A DNA stretch of 64,000 bases, from contig CAVQGY010000001.1 in the NCBI GenBank assembly GCA_963712165.1, positions 496,001-560,000 of the forward strand, in the 5' to 3' direction. Both the position numbers and the translations under genes were made by a program. Shown here piece by piece: positions 33,464 to 42,587 of this stretch. Source of the stretch: B10-G9 sp963712165. Lineage in GTDB: Bacteria > Chloroflexota > Anaerolineae > Anaerolineales > UBA11858. Every line of letters begins with the position of its first letter. Position 1 is the first letter of the stretch. The notes under the pieces are model-generated. The model was not told the DNA's origin and did not search any database. It worked only from the letters and a program-made list of their open reading frames with translations.

Positions 33464-34699
33464 ATGAGCAAGGTAGAAATAAAATCAAATGAAGTGACCT
33501 CTCCGTTCGAAAACCCGCTTGCTCACCTGCTCCAAATTGGCAGGGATAAGGGGTATGTGACCCTGGATGATATCGGTGTAATCTATCCCAAAGCGGAAAA
33601 TAATGTCGATCAGCTTGAGGAGGCCTTTTCTGCTTTACTTACGGCAGATATTCCATATGTCGAGAGTGAAGAGGAGATCGAAGATCTTTTCGAGGACGAT
33701 GATGAAGAAGAGGAAGACGAAGATGATGATCTGGACGAACTGGATGATCACTCGACCGACCTATTTGACGAAATTGATCCCCTGGAAAATATCAGCACGA
33801 ATGACACGGTAGGATTGTATATCAAGCAAGCTGGGAAAGTACCTCTCCTGACTCGTGAAGAAGAACAGAATCTAACCAGTCTGATCGATAAGGGAAGAAA
33901 AGCTCAAAATCAGCTTTCAGAAGAAGAATTAACTTTGGAAGAAAGGGAAAGCCTGAGTGTGATCGTTGATGAGGGCTGGGAAGCCTTCGAACACCTTATT
34001 CAGGCAAATTCCAGGCTTGTTATCAGCATAGCAAAGAAGTATGTCGGAAGAGGCGTATCCTTCTTAGATCTGATCCAGGAAGGAAATATCGGGATGATGC
34101 GGGCTGCCCTTAAATTCGAAAGAGATAGGGGATATAAGTTCAGCACCTATGCCACCTGGTGGATCCGACAGGCGATCACCAGGGCAATTGCTGACCAGGG
34201 ACGCACGATCCGCGTTCCCGTTCATATGGGTGACAAGATCAACAAGATGATCCGTATGCAGCACCAATTGAAACAGGATCTCAATCGTGATCCCAATCCA
34301 GACGAGCTTGCTGAAGCGCTGAATGTTACGCCTGATGATGTTCAGGATATGATGAAACATGCCCGAAGACCACTGTCGCTGGAAATGCCGACAGGGAAAG
34401 AAGATGATGCCCAACTAGGTGATTTTATCGCTGATACAGATGTGATGCCTCCTGATGAAGAGGCGACAGGCATAATGCTCCGGGAACACCTCCAAGAAGC
34501 TCTGGCTGAACTACCACCTAGGGAAACAAAAATCCTTGAAATGCGCTACGGCCTGGTTGATGGCAGGACCCTGACCCTCAATGAAGTTGGTAAGAAAATG
34601 GGCGTCACACGGGAAAGGATCCGTCAAATTGAAGCCCAGGCCCTTCGCCGGCTCCGCAACCCCCGCATCCAGGAAAAGCTGCAAGCTTATCTGGAGTGA
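33464..34699 (+). CDS. rpoD: RNA polymerase primary sigma factor (sigma-70/SigA)
   Basis: Promoter-recognition subunit for housekeeping transcription. The 411-residue protein has an N-terminal region-1.1-like part, a very acidic stretch (residues 66-95, mostly Asp and Glu), then region 1.2 (DTVGLYIKQAGKVPLLTREEE), region 2 with FLDLIQEGNIGMMRA and YKFSTYATWWIRQAITRAI, region 3, and region 4 with LPPRETKILEMRYGL and the GVTRERIRQIEAQALRRLR helix-turn-helix. I chose ATG 33464 (AAAGG upstream); a GTG three bases earlier is possible. The clean 2.4 and 4.2 regions agree with the TATAAT and TTGACA boxes in the window. Confidence 0.95.
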   Translation: MSKVEIKSNEVTSPFENPLAHLLQIGRDKGYVTLDDIGVIYPKAENNVDQLEEAFSALLTADIPYVESEEEIEDLFEDDDEEEEDEDDDLDELDDHSTDLFDEIDPLENISTNDTVGLYIKQAGKVPLLTREEEQNLTSLIDKGRKAQNQLSEEELTLEERESLSVIVDEGWEAFEHLIQANSRLVISIAKKYVGRGVSFLDLIQEGNIGMMRAALKFERDRGYKFSTYATWWIRQAITRAIADQGRTIRVPVHMGDKINKMIRMQHQLKQDLNRDPNPDELAEALNVTPDDVQDMMKHARRPLSLEMPTGKEDDAQLGDFIADTDVMPPDEEATGIMLREHLQEALAELPPRETKILEMRYGLVDGRTLTLNEVGKKMGVTRERIRQIEAQALRRLRNPRIQEKLQAYLE

Positions 34700-34721
34700 A
34701 AGCGGTAACCATTAAAGTCAA

Positions 34722-34756
34722 AAGAGGAACAGTTACCTGTTCCTCTTGTTTTTTTT
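34722..34756 (+). terminator. Intrinsic terminator after the sigma factor gene
   Basis: An 11-bp perfect stem (34722-34732 with 34737-34747), TTAC loop and eight Ts. Strong. Confidence 0.93.
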
Positions 34757-34774
34757 ATGCGGAGTGAATAGGTG

Positions 34775-35806
34775 TTATTCCAGGTACAGGTCCCCCCAAC
34801 TCGTGGGGTCGGCATAATACCGCGTGGACACATTACTGACCATGGATTGCTGGAGAAGTTTATCTTCCACATCATTGTCAGAGATCGAAACAGCAAAACC
34901 GTAATGATCCCCAGACTGTGGATTCGTTACACCGAGTAACGTCCAAGGAATTTTAAACTCAACCTGATACCAGGTTGTACCATCTACAGCACCAATCTTG
35001 ATTGTATCTTTCACACCTGCGCTAGCCTTTGGAGCCCACATATAGGCCTGGGGCGGCTCAGGTGAACATGCTGACGCTACTTTTCCATCAACTACCGCGC
35101 AAGTTTCAATTCCGTAGCGTCCCGGGGATATTCCGATCTGATAATCATCACCCGTCATAGCCTGCAGGTAATAATCCCCACTTACATAGCGGTCAAAGAC
35201 GATTTCAATGCTGTCGCCCAGATAGATCTTCGCTTCTGATCCCTCCTGGACATACTTATCATCCTTCACCTTTACATTCAGATAAAGATAATCCTCATCC
35301 CAGGCTGCCTTGAGAATGCCTGAACAATCATCTGCATTCGACCAGTTCCCATAACCGAAAACAACATAGGTGATAACCTTTTGCCAGGGTGCGTCCCATT
35401 CAGCCACTGACCCATCAATCACTATCGCCGAAGTCCTCTTCGAAGCTATGATCGAAGGTCCACTGCGAACAGCAGGTCCACTATATGAGATTGCTGTTTT
35501 TGTGGGAGCGGGTGGAGGTACGGTGGCCGTATCAGGCACTTCAGCTGTAGGTGCATCCTCCTGGGTATTCGTGGGTACAATCTTGGGGGTTGCTGTTGCA
35601 CCTTCTCCCCCAGGATCTGATGTACCACCATCGGCGGCAGAGGTTGCAGGAACTGCCTGCGTGGGTTGGAAAAGAGCCGTCATGGTCTTGTCCGGTGTAG
35701 GGAAAGTAAAGGGAGTTGGTGTTGAAAAACCAGGCAGTGTACACCCGGTTAGTATGGTAATCATGAGTGCTGCGATGAGCATATAACGAAATTTTCTTGT
35801 CTTCAT
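34775..35806 (-). CDS. Lipoprotein with CBM9/DOMON-like sugar-binding domain
   Basis: A 343-residue exported protein. The signal ends in the lipobox LTGC. A Pro/Thr-rich linker (about residues 27-105) follows. The C-terminal 230 residues resemble carbohydrate-binding family 9: the start IDGSVAEWDAPWQKV, then LKAAWDEDYLYLNVKVKDDKY, DSIEIVFDRY, and the final strands TWYQVEFKIPWTLLGV. These domains bind sugars or serve as substrate-sensing modules. The ATG at 35806 is used (GAGGAGG upstream). The gene converges on the sigma factor gene. Confidence 0.85.
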   Translation of the reverse strand: MKTRKFRYMLIAALMITILTGCTLPGFSTPTPFTFPTPDKTMTALFQPTQAVPATSAADGGTSDPGGEGATATPKIVPTNTQEDAPTAEVPDTATVPPPAPTKTAISYSGPAVRSGPSIIASKRTSAIVIDGSVAEWDAPWQKVITYVVFGYGNWSNADDCSGILKAAWDEDYLYLNVKVKDDKYVQEGSEAKIYLGDSIEIVFDRYVSGDYYLQAMTGDDYQIGISPGRYGIETCAVVDGKVASACSPEPPQAYMWAPKASAGVKDTIKIGAVDGTTWYQVEFKIPWTLLGVTNPQSGDHYGFAVSISDNDVEDKLLQQSMVSNVSTRYYADPTSWGDLYLE

Positions 35807-35911
35807 CAAGATAACCTCCTCAATCAGTGATCAACTCTTCCTGGAGAGTATATAATTGGATTATAAACGAATTTCATATCACTTCTTCCCCACTCAAGGG
35901 AGTTAACGACT

Positions 35912-36388
35912 TTGTATACCTATCCATATCCTAGACCGGCGCTTACAGTAGATATTGCAATATTCATGCCAAAAGACGGTAATTTCAAGGTACTGCTCAT
36001 CCAGCGCTCACAAGAACCATATCAAGGCCTATACGCACTTCCCGGGGGATTTATGGATAACGAGGAAACCCTTGAAGAAGCCGCTCAGCGAGAGTTGAAG
36101 GAAGAAACTGGGTTAGAATCACCCCATTTGACCCAAGTACATACCTTCAGTACCCCTGATAGGGATCCCCGCGGTCGTGTTATATCCACTTGTTTTGCTG
36201 CAATTCTGCCAAAATCCAGTCAATTTGATATTCAGGCAGGCAGTGATGCAGCGAATGCTTCCTGGTATCCTATCAACCAACTCCCTCCCCTGGCATTCGA
36301 TCATGCGCTTATGATCCAAACAGTTATTGAGAAATACCTGACACCCCAGCTGGACGGAGAACATAAAGAGTACCCCCCTCCCCTTTAA
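35912..36388 (+). CDS. Nudix hydrolase
   Basis: Hydrolyses a nucleoside diphosphate linked to another group. The 158-residue protein has the full Nudix box GX5EX7REUXEEXGU as GGFMDNEETLEEAAQRELKEETGL (residues about 48-70). The start is a TTG at 35912 with AGGGAG upstream. The N-terminal PRPALTVDIAIF strand is similar to NrtR/ADP-ribose pyrophosphatase-like Nudix proteins, but no DNA-binding part follows. Substrate is unknown. Confidence 0.92.
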   Translation: MYTYPYPRPALTVDIAIFMPKDGNFKVLLIQRSQEPYQGLYALPGGFMDNEETLEEAAQRELKEETGLESPHLTQVHTFSTPDRDPRGRVISTCFAAILPKSSQFDIQAGSDAANASWYPINQLPPLAFDHALMIQTVIEKYLTPQLDGEHKEYPPPL

Positions 36389-36394
36389 ATAAAA

Positions 36395-36570
36395 CACCCC
36401 ACCATGCCGTGTGTGATTGGGTCTTGAACCTGCAAATGCAGGTGGGTTTCCGCAAAAGAAATTCCGCCTTGGCTCAGGCCTATCGCGTAGCTTCTTCGAT
36501 ATAGGAACCCTAGAAGTTGGTGTTGGCTCAAAACACGTTGATCACATCACGCACACAGTAGGGTGGTAAC
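36395..36570 (+). ncRNA. Candidate structured RNA, possibly 6S RNA
   Basis: The gap between the Nudix gene and aspS (36389-36632) holds no reading frame. It can fold into a rod of about 175 nt: the ends pair (CACCC near 36395 with GGGTG near 36561; GTGTGTG near 36410 with CGCACAC near 36551). Inside are a perfect hairpin (about 36428-36443) and an apical hairpin (about 36479-36505). Size and plan recall 6S RNA, whose central bubble mimics an open promoter. The strand is not certain. Confidence 0.35.
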
Positions 36571-36632
36571 AATTTACCATAGCTCTCCCCTGCTGAATAG
36601 GGGAAATGTGTCAATCCTCTTAATCCAGTAGA

Positions 36633-38402
36633 TCAGTCTTCTGATAGCTTAATATGCAGCTCTTCCAGTTGGTTAGGCTCTACTGCGGATGGAGCATTCC
36701 CCATCAGGTCACGTGCGGACTGATTCTTCGGGAAAGCGATCACCTCCCGGATATTGGGTTCTCCTGCCAGCAGCATGCACAGCCGATCGATACCCGGTGC
36801 GATTCCACCGTGGGGCGGTGTTCCATAGGAAAATGCCTGCAGCATATGCCCAAAGCGCTCCCTGGCAACTTCAAGGTCCAGCCCGATCAGTTCAAAGATC
36901 TTTTCCTGAAGCTGGGCATCGTGGATTCTGATCGATCCTCCTGCAATCTCATATCCATTAAGAACAAGATCATACTGCTGGCCCCGGACCTGGGATGGGT
37001 TTTCATCTAGCAAGTGAATATCCTCAATCATCGGCGAGGTGAACAGGTGATGGCTGGGATCCCAGCGTTTTTCACCCTCGTTCCAGATGACAAGGGGAAA
37101 ATCGATCACCCAGCAGAAACCAAGCACATCGGGGTCTGCGAGGTCCAACCGGTCCCGAAGCTCTTCCCGAAGTCGACCCAGCGCTTCGAAGACAACTTCT
37201 GGTTTATCAGCTACAAATAAAAGCAGGTCGCCTGGCTGTCCATCCAACCTGGAAAGAATCTTGCCTTTGGTTTCCTCGTTCAGGAATTTGGTGAAGGACG
37301 ACCGTTCCTCCCCTTCTTCTGTCAAAGCAATATATGCCAGTCCTCCAGCGCCATAATGCTTGACCCTCTCTGTTAGTTCATCAACCTGCTTCCTGCTGTA
37401 TCCTCCCAAACCCCTGGCATTTAATCCTCGCACAGTACCGCCATTGGCGATAGTATCAGCGAAAACGCGGAATCCAGAATCTGGAGCCAAATCGGAAATA
37501 TCGCTGAGTTCCATACCAAAACGAATATCCGGATTGTCCTTTCCAAATCGATCCAAGGCTTCCTGATAGGTCAATCTTGGCCAGGGAGTTTGATAAATCC
37601 TTTTTCCAGGAGTGACTTCAGCAACTAACGCCGTGTATAGACCTTCAATGAGCTCCATCACATCTTCCCGCTCAACAAATGACATCTCAAGATCAAGCTG
37701 GGTGAATTCCGGCTGGCGGTCTCCCCGCTGATCCTCATCCCGGAAGCAGCGGGCGATCTGGAAATAACGTTCCATACCTGCCACCATCAGCATCTGTTTC
37801 AGCTGCTGGGGGGATTGCGGGAGGGCGTAGAACTGCCCGGGATGGACCCGGGAGGGCACAATATAATCCCGGGCACCTTCGGGAGTGGTCTTAAAGAGGA
37901 TCGGTGTTTCAATCTCCAGGAAATCCCTTTCATCCAGATATCTACGAATATAAGCCACGATTTTATGGCGCAGAATGATATTATCCCGCATGCGCGGCCG
38001 ACGCAGGTCCAAATAGCGGTATTTCAGCCGTGTTTGCTCCTCAACCTCTTCTTCCTGGTTGATCAAGAAGGGAGGTGTTTTAGCAGGGTTCAACACCTTA
38101 ATGCTGGTCAGTTCAACTTCGATAGCACCAGTTGGAAGATCCAGATTTTCCATTCCAGGGGGTCGTTTCCTCACAACACCTACAGCCTGAATAACCCATT
38201 CTGACCGAACAGGAGCTAAAGCCTTGTGGACTTCGGGGGATGATTCAGGATTGGATACGATCTGGACTATTCCAAAGCGGTCCCGAAGATCGATGAAATT
38301 CACTCCTCCCAGATCCCTCAGGCGATCAACCCAGCCTGCCAGGGTAACTTCCTGACCAACATGGTCAGCATTCAATTCACCACAGGTATGCGTTTTGTAC
38401 AT
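36633..38402 (-). CDS. aspS: Aspartyl-tRNA synthetase
   Basis: Class II synthetase that charges tRNA-Asp. The 589 residues show the bacterial-type plan: an N-terminal OB-fold anticodon-binding domain (GWVDRLRDLGGVNFIDLRDRFGIVQIV), class II motif 2 (FRDEDQRGDRQPEFTQLDLEMSF), a GAD insertion domain (about 280-420), and motif 3 (PPHGGIAPGIDRLCMLLAG). Whether it is discriminating for Asp or also makes Asp-tRNA-Asn cannot be told without knowing whether asnS or gatCAB is present. Confidence 0.96.
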   Translation of the reverse strand: MYKTHTCGELNADHVGQEVTLAGWVDRLRDLGGVNFIDLRDRFGIVQIVSNPESSPEVHKALAPVRSEWVIQAVGVVRKRPPGMENLDLPTGAIEVELTSIKVLNPAKTPPFLINQEEEVEEQTRLKYRYLDLRRPRMRDNIILRHKIVAYIRRYLDERDFLEIETPILFKTTPEGARDYIVPSRVHPGQFYALPQSPQQLKQMLMVAGMERYFQIARCFRDEDQRGDRQPEFTQLDLEMSFVEREDVMELIEGLYTALVAEVTPGKRIYQTPWPRLTYQEALDRFGKDNPDIRFGMELSDISDLAPDSGFRVFADTIANGGTVRGLNARGLGGYSRKQVDELTERVKHYGAGGLAYIALTEEGEERSSFTKFLNEETKGKILSRLDGQPGDLLLFVADKPEVVFEALGRLREELRDRLDLADPDVLGFCWVIDFPLVIWNEGEKRWDPSHHLFTSPMIEDIHLLDENPSQVRGQQYDLVLNGYEIAGGSIRIHDAQLQEKIFELIGLDLEVARERFGHMLQAFSYGTPPHGGIAPGIDRLCMLLAGEPNIREVIAFPKNQSARDLMGNAPSAVEPNQLEELHIKLSED

Positions 38403-38487
38403 CTGTCCTCCAACATTGTTCCCAAACTGCTCAAATTTCAGATTTAGGCATTATAGCACGGCCAACCAGCATAACCTACCTGGTTCA

Positions 38488-39384
38488 TTAAAACAGGAAT
38501 AACACACCCACGCCAAACAAAGCAATCGCAGTGCCCAGAATGGAACCCCAACCAACCTTCTCCTTGAATATGAAGGCCTCCACAGGCAGAAGGAAGATGG
38601 GCGGAAGGGCCATCAAAGTGCTTGCTACTCCAATACTGGTATGCTGCAAAGCAAATAAGGAGAGCGTCACTCCGAAAAATGGTCCGGCAAATGCGCCACC
38701 CAGGATCGCCCCGAAAGCCTTGGGATTATTTTGCACTGCACGAACTGTGACCCTAATTTTCCCCTGAATGAGAGTTACAAACCAGATAACGACAAACCCT
38801 GTGACCATTCGAATAAAATTCGCTGAGAGAGGGAAATAATCATCCCTCAAACCCGGTTTTGCCAGGACCACTCCCAACCCCTGGCCAATCGCGGCTCCCA
38901 AACCGTATAAGATCCCCCGGATATAGTTATCCTTCTTTCTGCCAGATCGATCATTTTTATCAAGGATGACCCAGGATACGCCCAGAAGGGTGAGAATGAT
39001 ACCAGCTATTTGGATTGCCGATAAACTCTCTCCCAGGAATATCCAGGCTGTTAAACCGGCAATTATGGGCGCCAGGCTCATCAATAACATAGAGATTCTA
39101 GGTCCTATCCAGATAAACGCCTGGAACAAGAACGCATCTCCTATTACCAGCCCAACAATGCCTGACAGCCCAAGCCAAAACCACCTATCCCAACCAGCGT
39201 CTACAGGCCAGGGATTACCAGTGAAAATCCATCCTCCAAAAGCAAGAAACAGGCAAGCTGCAGCCAGTCGCATCCGGTTGACCACCATCGATCCGACTTT
39301 CCTTCCTGCGACTGTAAAGAGGGTTGAATTTACAGCGTAAGTGATAGATGTTATGACAGCCGCTAGCTCGCCCAGATACAACAA
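38488..39384 (-). CDS. EamA/DMT-family transporter
   Basis: A 298-residue inner-membrane protein with about ten hydrophobic helices in two homologous halves, each an EamA domain (helices 1-5 and 6-10). The family exports amino acids, nucleotide-sugars or other metabolites. Substrate is not predictable. It is 85 bp upstream of aspS on the same strand but probably has its own promoter. Confidence 0.88.
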   Translation of the reverse strand: MLYLGELAAVITSITYAVNSTLFTVAGRKVGSMVVNRMRLAAACLFLAFGGWIFTGNPWPVDAGWDRWFWLGLSGIVGLVIGDAFLFQAFIWIGPRISMLLMSLAPIIAGLTAWIFLGESLSAIQIAGIILTLLGVSWVILDKNDRSGRKKDNYIRGILYGLGAAIGQGLGVVLAKPGLRDDYFPLSANFIRMVTGFVVIWFVTLIQGKIRVTVRAVQNNPKAFGAILGGAFAGPFFGVTLSLFALQHTSIGVASTLMALPPIFLLPVEAFIFKEKVGWGSILGTAIALFGVGVLFLF

Positions 39385-39506
39385 TCTCTCCTATTTTACG
39401 TATAATTAAACCAAGCCTATATTGTACCGGATTGTGATTAATTTCGATACCAAGTCAGGATGATAAAAGAGATCTCAGACACCAACTAATCCTAATGGGA
39501 GGAATC

Positions 39507-40187
39507 ATGCAGTACAAAATTAGCGGTACTATCATGGAAACAGTTGATATCCACTTAAAATCAGGAGAATCCATTTATTCCGAGTCAGGCGGTATGGCCT
39601 GGATGAGGGGTTCTTTCGAAATGGATACAAGCACCCGTGGTGGATTGGGTGCCGGAATTGGCAGAATGCTGGCGGGCGAATCCCTTTTCTTAACCACATA
39701 CACATGCAAAAGTCCGGATGGATTAATCACATTTACACCTGAATTTCCAGGCAAGGTGCTTGCTTTGCCCCTGGAATCTGGCCAAAGCCTGATCTGCCAA
39801 AAAGATGCATTTATGTGTGCGGAAACATCAGTTCAGCTTGAAATGCATTTTAGGAAAAAATTAGGTGCCGGCCTATTCGGCGGAGAGGGCTTCATCCTCC
39901 AAAAAGTAACCGGACCCGGCACGGTTTTTCTTGAAATTCCAGGAGAGGTGCGAAAAATTGATCTTAGCGCCGAAGACCGGATCCAGATAGATCCAGGTCA
40001 TATCGCCCTATTCCAGCCCAGCGTAAAGTACGACATTGCAGCAGTAAAAGGTCTAAAAAATGTGCTCTTCTCTGGGGAGGGTCTCTTCCTGGCAACACTG
40101 ACAGGTCCAGGTACAATTTGGCTGCAGAGTTTACCGCTCTCCAACTTGGCTATGAAACTCGCCAGATATATGCCCACCAAAGGCTGA
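39507..40187 (+). CDS. AIM24 family protein
   Basis: A beta-rich protein of 226 residues. It has the N-terminal MQYKISG and SEGG-like ESGGMAWMRGSFEM motif, then GLGAGIGRMLAGESLFLTTYT, typical of the AIM24/TIGR00266 family. The role in bacteria is unknown; the yeast homologue Aim24 affects mitochondrial inner-membrane organisation. ATG 39507 follows GGAGG; an ATG 12 bases upstream sits before the ribosome site. It is followed by an intrinsic terminator. Confidence 0.88.
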   Translation: MQYKISGTIMETVDIHLKSGESIYSESGGMAWMRGSFEMDTSTRGGLGAGIGRMLAGESLFLTTYTCKSPDGLITFTPEFPGKVLALPLESGQSLICQKDAFMCAETSVQLEMHFRKKLGAGLFGGEGFILQKVTGPGTVFLEIPGEVRKIDLSAEDRIQIDPGHIALFQPSVKYDIAAVKGLKNVLFSGEGLFLATLTGPGTIWLQSLPLSNLAMKLARYMPTKG

Positions 40188-40209
40188 TCAATACTCTTCT
40201 CATTGCCGG

Positions 40210-40243
40210 CTCCCGCGAAGGATACTGTCGCGGGAGTTTTTTT
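40210..40243 (+). terminator. Intrinsic terminator after the AIM24 gene
   Basis: A 9-bp GC-rich stem (40210-40218 with 40228-40236), 9-nt loop and seven Ts. Confidence 0.92.
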
Positions 40244-40308
40244 AAGGAAGGGAAAACAGGTCAGGTGAAAATCAGTGTATACTGAGATAAATTCCCACGG
40301 GAGGCAAG

Positions 40309-40884
40309 ATGAGACTATTAGAACAGCGCATTCTCGATGAAGGCCAGTATATGGGTAACGGCATCCTGAAAGTGGATGGTTTCGTCAACCATCAGGTAGA
40401 TCCTTACTTGATGAACGAAGCGGGAAAGGAATTTGCCAAACTGTTTATGAATTTTTCCGCCAGCAAGATCCTTACTGCGGAAATATCCGGTATCGCTCCA
40501 GCTGTCTCAACTGGTCTACATATGAATATCCCAGTAGTATTTGCCCGTAAACATAAACCGATCACCATGCCTGATCAAGTACTGCTGACCCTCTCCCCTT
40601 CACATACCAAGGGCAGGACCGTAGAGTTGATAGTCTCTCCAGAATACCTGGGAGTAGGTGAAAGAGTATTGATCATTGATGACTTCCTGGCAACCGGCAA
40701 AACCATTGAAGGCCTGATCCGGCTAGCACAGATAGCGGGTGCTGAAGTTGTTGGGGTTGGCGCCCTGATAGAAAAGACCTTTGAAGAAGGGAGAATGCAC
40801 CTGGAAGCCCTGGGAATCCATGTTGAATCTCTGGCAAGAATCAAATCTATGTCCGAGGAAGGGATCATATTCCATAGATCATGA
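40309..40884 (+). CDS. xpt: Xanthine phosphoribosyltransferase
   Basis: Salvages xanthine to XMP with PRPP. The 191-residue protein matches the Xpt family: N-terminal MRLLEQRILDEG, the base-binding NHQVDPYLM, and the PRPP motif VLIIDDFLATGKT (about 122-134). GGGAGG precedes the ATG. It overlaps guaA by 4 bp (ATGA), which links XMP formation directly to its conversion to GMP. No purine riboswitch fold is apparent in the 120-bp gap upstream. Confidence 0.95.
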   Translation: MRLLEQRILDEGQYMGNGILKVDGFVNHQVDPYLMNEAGKEFAKLFMNFSASKILTAEISGIAPAVSTGLHMNIPVVFARKHKPITMPDQVLLTLSPSHTKGRTVELIVSPEYLGVGERVLIIDDFLATGKTIEGLIRLAQIAGAEVVGVGALIEKTFEEGRMHLEALGIHVESLARIKSMSEEGIIFHRS

Positions 40885-42446
40885 TCAGAAACACGATTGT
40901 CATACTTGATTTTGGATCCCAATACACCCAGCTGATTACCCGGGTTGTCAGGGAACAGTCGGTCCACTCCCTGCAGCTGCCCTGGTCAGTAGATCCTGAT
41001 CTGCTCAGGAAGATCAATCCCGCCGGAATCATCCTCTCAGGAGGTCCCTCATCCATCTACTCCCCTGGCGCTCCTAAATTTCCAGATTACCTTACCTCCC
41101 TGGAGGTTCCCACCCTCGGGATCTGCTACGGCATGCAAGCCCTGGCTGATGCTTGGTCCGGAGATGTCACTCCCTCTGACGCCCGGGAATACGGCCACAC
41201 CATACTCAAGGTAGGACGGGTTAATCCCCTTCTTCCCTTAGGGGAACATAAGGTCTGGATGTCCCACGGTGACCAGATCTCCCGGTTACCAGATGGTTTT
41301 GTCAATTTAGCCACCACAGCGAACACACCAATCGCTGCTATCGGGGATTTTGATCGCCATTTATACGGCATTCAATTCCATCCCGAGGTTAAACATACAG
41401 GAATTGGAACTCAGATCATTAGGAACTTCCTCTTTGATATATGCCAGGTAACTGCATCCTGGACACCGGCATCGATCATCAAGGCTAGCGTGGCAGAGAT
41501 CAGGGACATTGTTGGCAAATCAAGGGTTCTCGCAGCAGTAAGTGGTGGAGTGGATTCCAGTGTAGCAACCGCTCTTGTCAATCTGGCAATTGGCGATCAG
41601 CTGGATGCTGTATTTGTCGATACCGGGCTCCTGCGCAAAGGGGAAGCTGAACAGGTTCAAGCAGCACTTGGAAATACACTGTCCATCAACCTGCATGCTA
41701 TCCCCTCCTCTGATGTATTCTTCGAAGATCTGGTAGGTATCAAGGATCCAGAAGAGAAAAGGAAACGCATCGGTAATCGGTTTATCCGGGTATTTGAAGA
41801 ACAGGCAAAGCTTCTCAATAAACCGAAATTCCTGGTGCAAGGGACAATCTATCCCGATGTCGTGGAATCAGCCCCGCAGGAGAGAAATGCCGCCGAAACC
41901 ATCAAAACACATCACAATGTTGGTGGGCTTCCGGAATCAATGGAATTTCAACTGATCGAACCTCTTCGTTATCTCTTTAAAGACGAAGTCAGAAAGATTG
42001 GCCTGGAGCTAGGTCTTCCCGTAAAAATGATCTGGCGCCAACCCTTTCCAGGCCCAGGCCTGGCCATCCGCTGCTTGGGAGAGGTGACCCGGGAAAGGAT
42101 CAACCGCCTTCGGGAAGCAGACGCGATTTACCTCGAGGAACTCGAGAGGAATAATTTACTCGATTTTCAAAAATCTGACAGTGGAAAACCCTCTGGATCT
42201 TCCCAGGCTTTTGCAGTGCTGCTTCCTGTTAAAACAGTCGGGGTAATGGGCGACCAGCGCACATACGAAGATGTGCTCGCTCTCCGGGCCGTCACCACAG
42301 ATGATTTCATGACTGCAGACTGGTCCCGTTTTCCCCCCGACCTTCTCGCCTTGATTTCCAACAGGATTGTCAACGAAGTGCCAGGAATCAACCGGGTTGT
42401 CTTTGATATCACCAGCAAACCCCCAGCTACGATCGAGTGGGAATAA
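40881..42446 (+). CDS. guaA: GMP synthase (glutamine-hydrolysing)
   Basis: Converts XMP to GMP using glutamine and ATP. 521 residues in the standard order: class I glutaminase domain with the catalytic Cys in GICYGMQ and His-Glu in FHPEV; ATP-pyrophosphatase P-loop SGGVDSSV (about 217-224); and the C-terminal dimerisation domain ending ITSKPPATIEWE, the family hallmark. Coupled to xpt by a 4-bp overlap. Confidence 0.97.
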   Translation: MIRNTIVILDFGSQYTQLITRVVREQSVHSLQLPWSVDPDLLRKINPAGIILSGGPSSIYSPGAPKFPDYLTSLEVPTLGICYGMQALADAWSGDVTPSDAREYGHTILKVGRVNPLLPLGEHKVWMSHGDQISRLPDGFVNLATTANTPIAAIGDFDRHLYGIQFHPEVKHTGIGTQIIRNFLFDICQVTASWTPASIIKASVAEIRDIVGKSRVLAAVSGGVDSSVATALVNLAIGDQLDAVFVDTGLLRKGEAEQVQAALGNTLSINLHAIPSSDVFFEDLVGIKDPEEKRKRIGNRFIRVFEEQAKLLNKPKFLVQGTIYPDVVESAPQERNAAETIKTHHNVGGLPESMEFQLIEPLRYLFKDEVRKIGLELGLPVKMIWRQPFPGPGLAIRCLGEVTRERINRLREADAIYLEELERNNLLDFQKSDSGKPSGSSQAFAVLLPVKTVGVMGDQRTYEDVLALRAVTTDDFMTADWSRFPPDLLALISNRIVNEVPGINRVVFDITSKPPATIEWE

Positions 42447-42587
42447 GACCACACGATTTTTTTATTGTAAGAAGCAATACCCAGCACTCATCCTTAGGGG
42501 GTGGACTCTGAATGGGGTCAACCAGGTGAAGTTATTATATTTATCATCACTCACAAGAGTGCCTTATTATACTAATGGAGAAAACTT

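Noticed and set aside
36389..36632. SRP RNA or RNase P RNA in this gap
   Set aside because: The conserved SRP apical motif and the RNase P core sequences are absent, so only the 6S-like proposal is kept, at low confidence.
40188..40308. Possible purine riboswitch upstream of xpt-guaA
   Set aside because: The gap holds a terminator of the preceding gene and a short leader. The conserved three-way-junction bases of purine aptamers are not visible.
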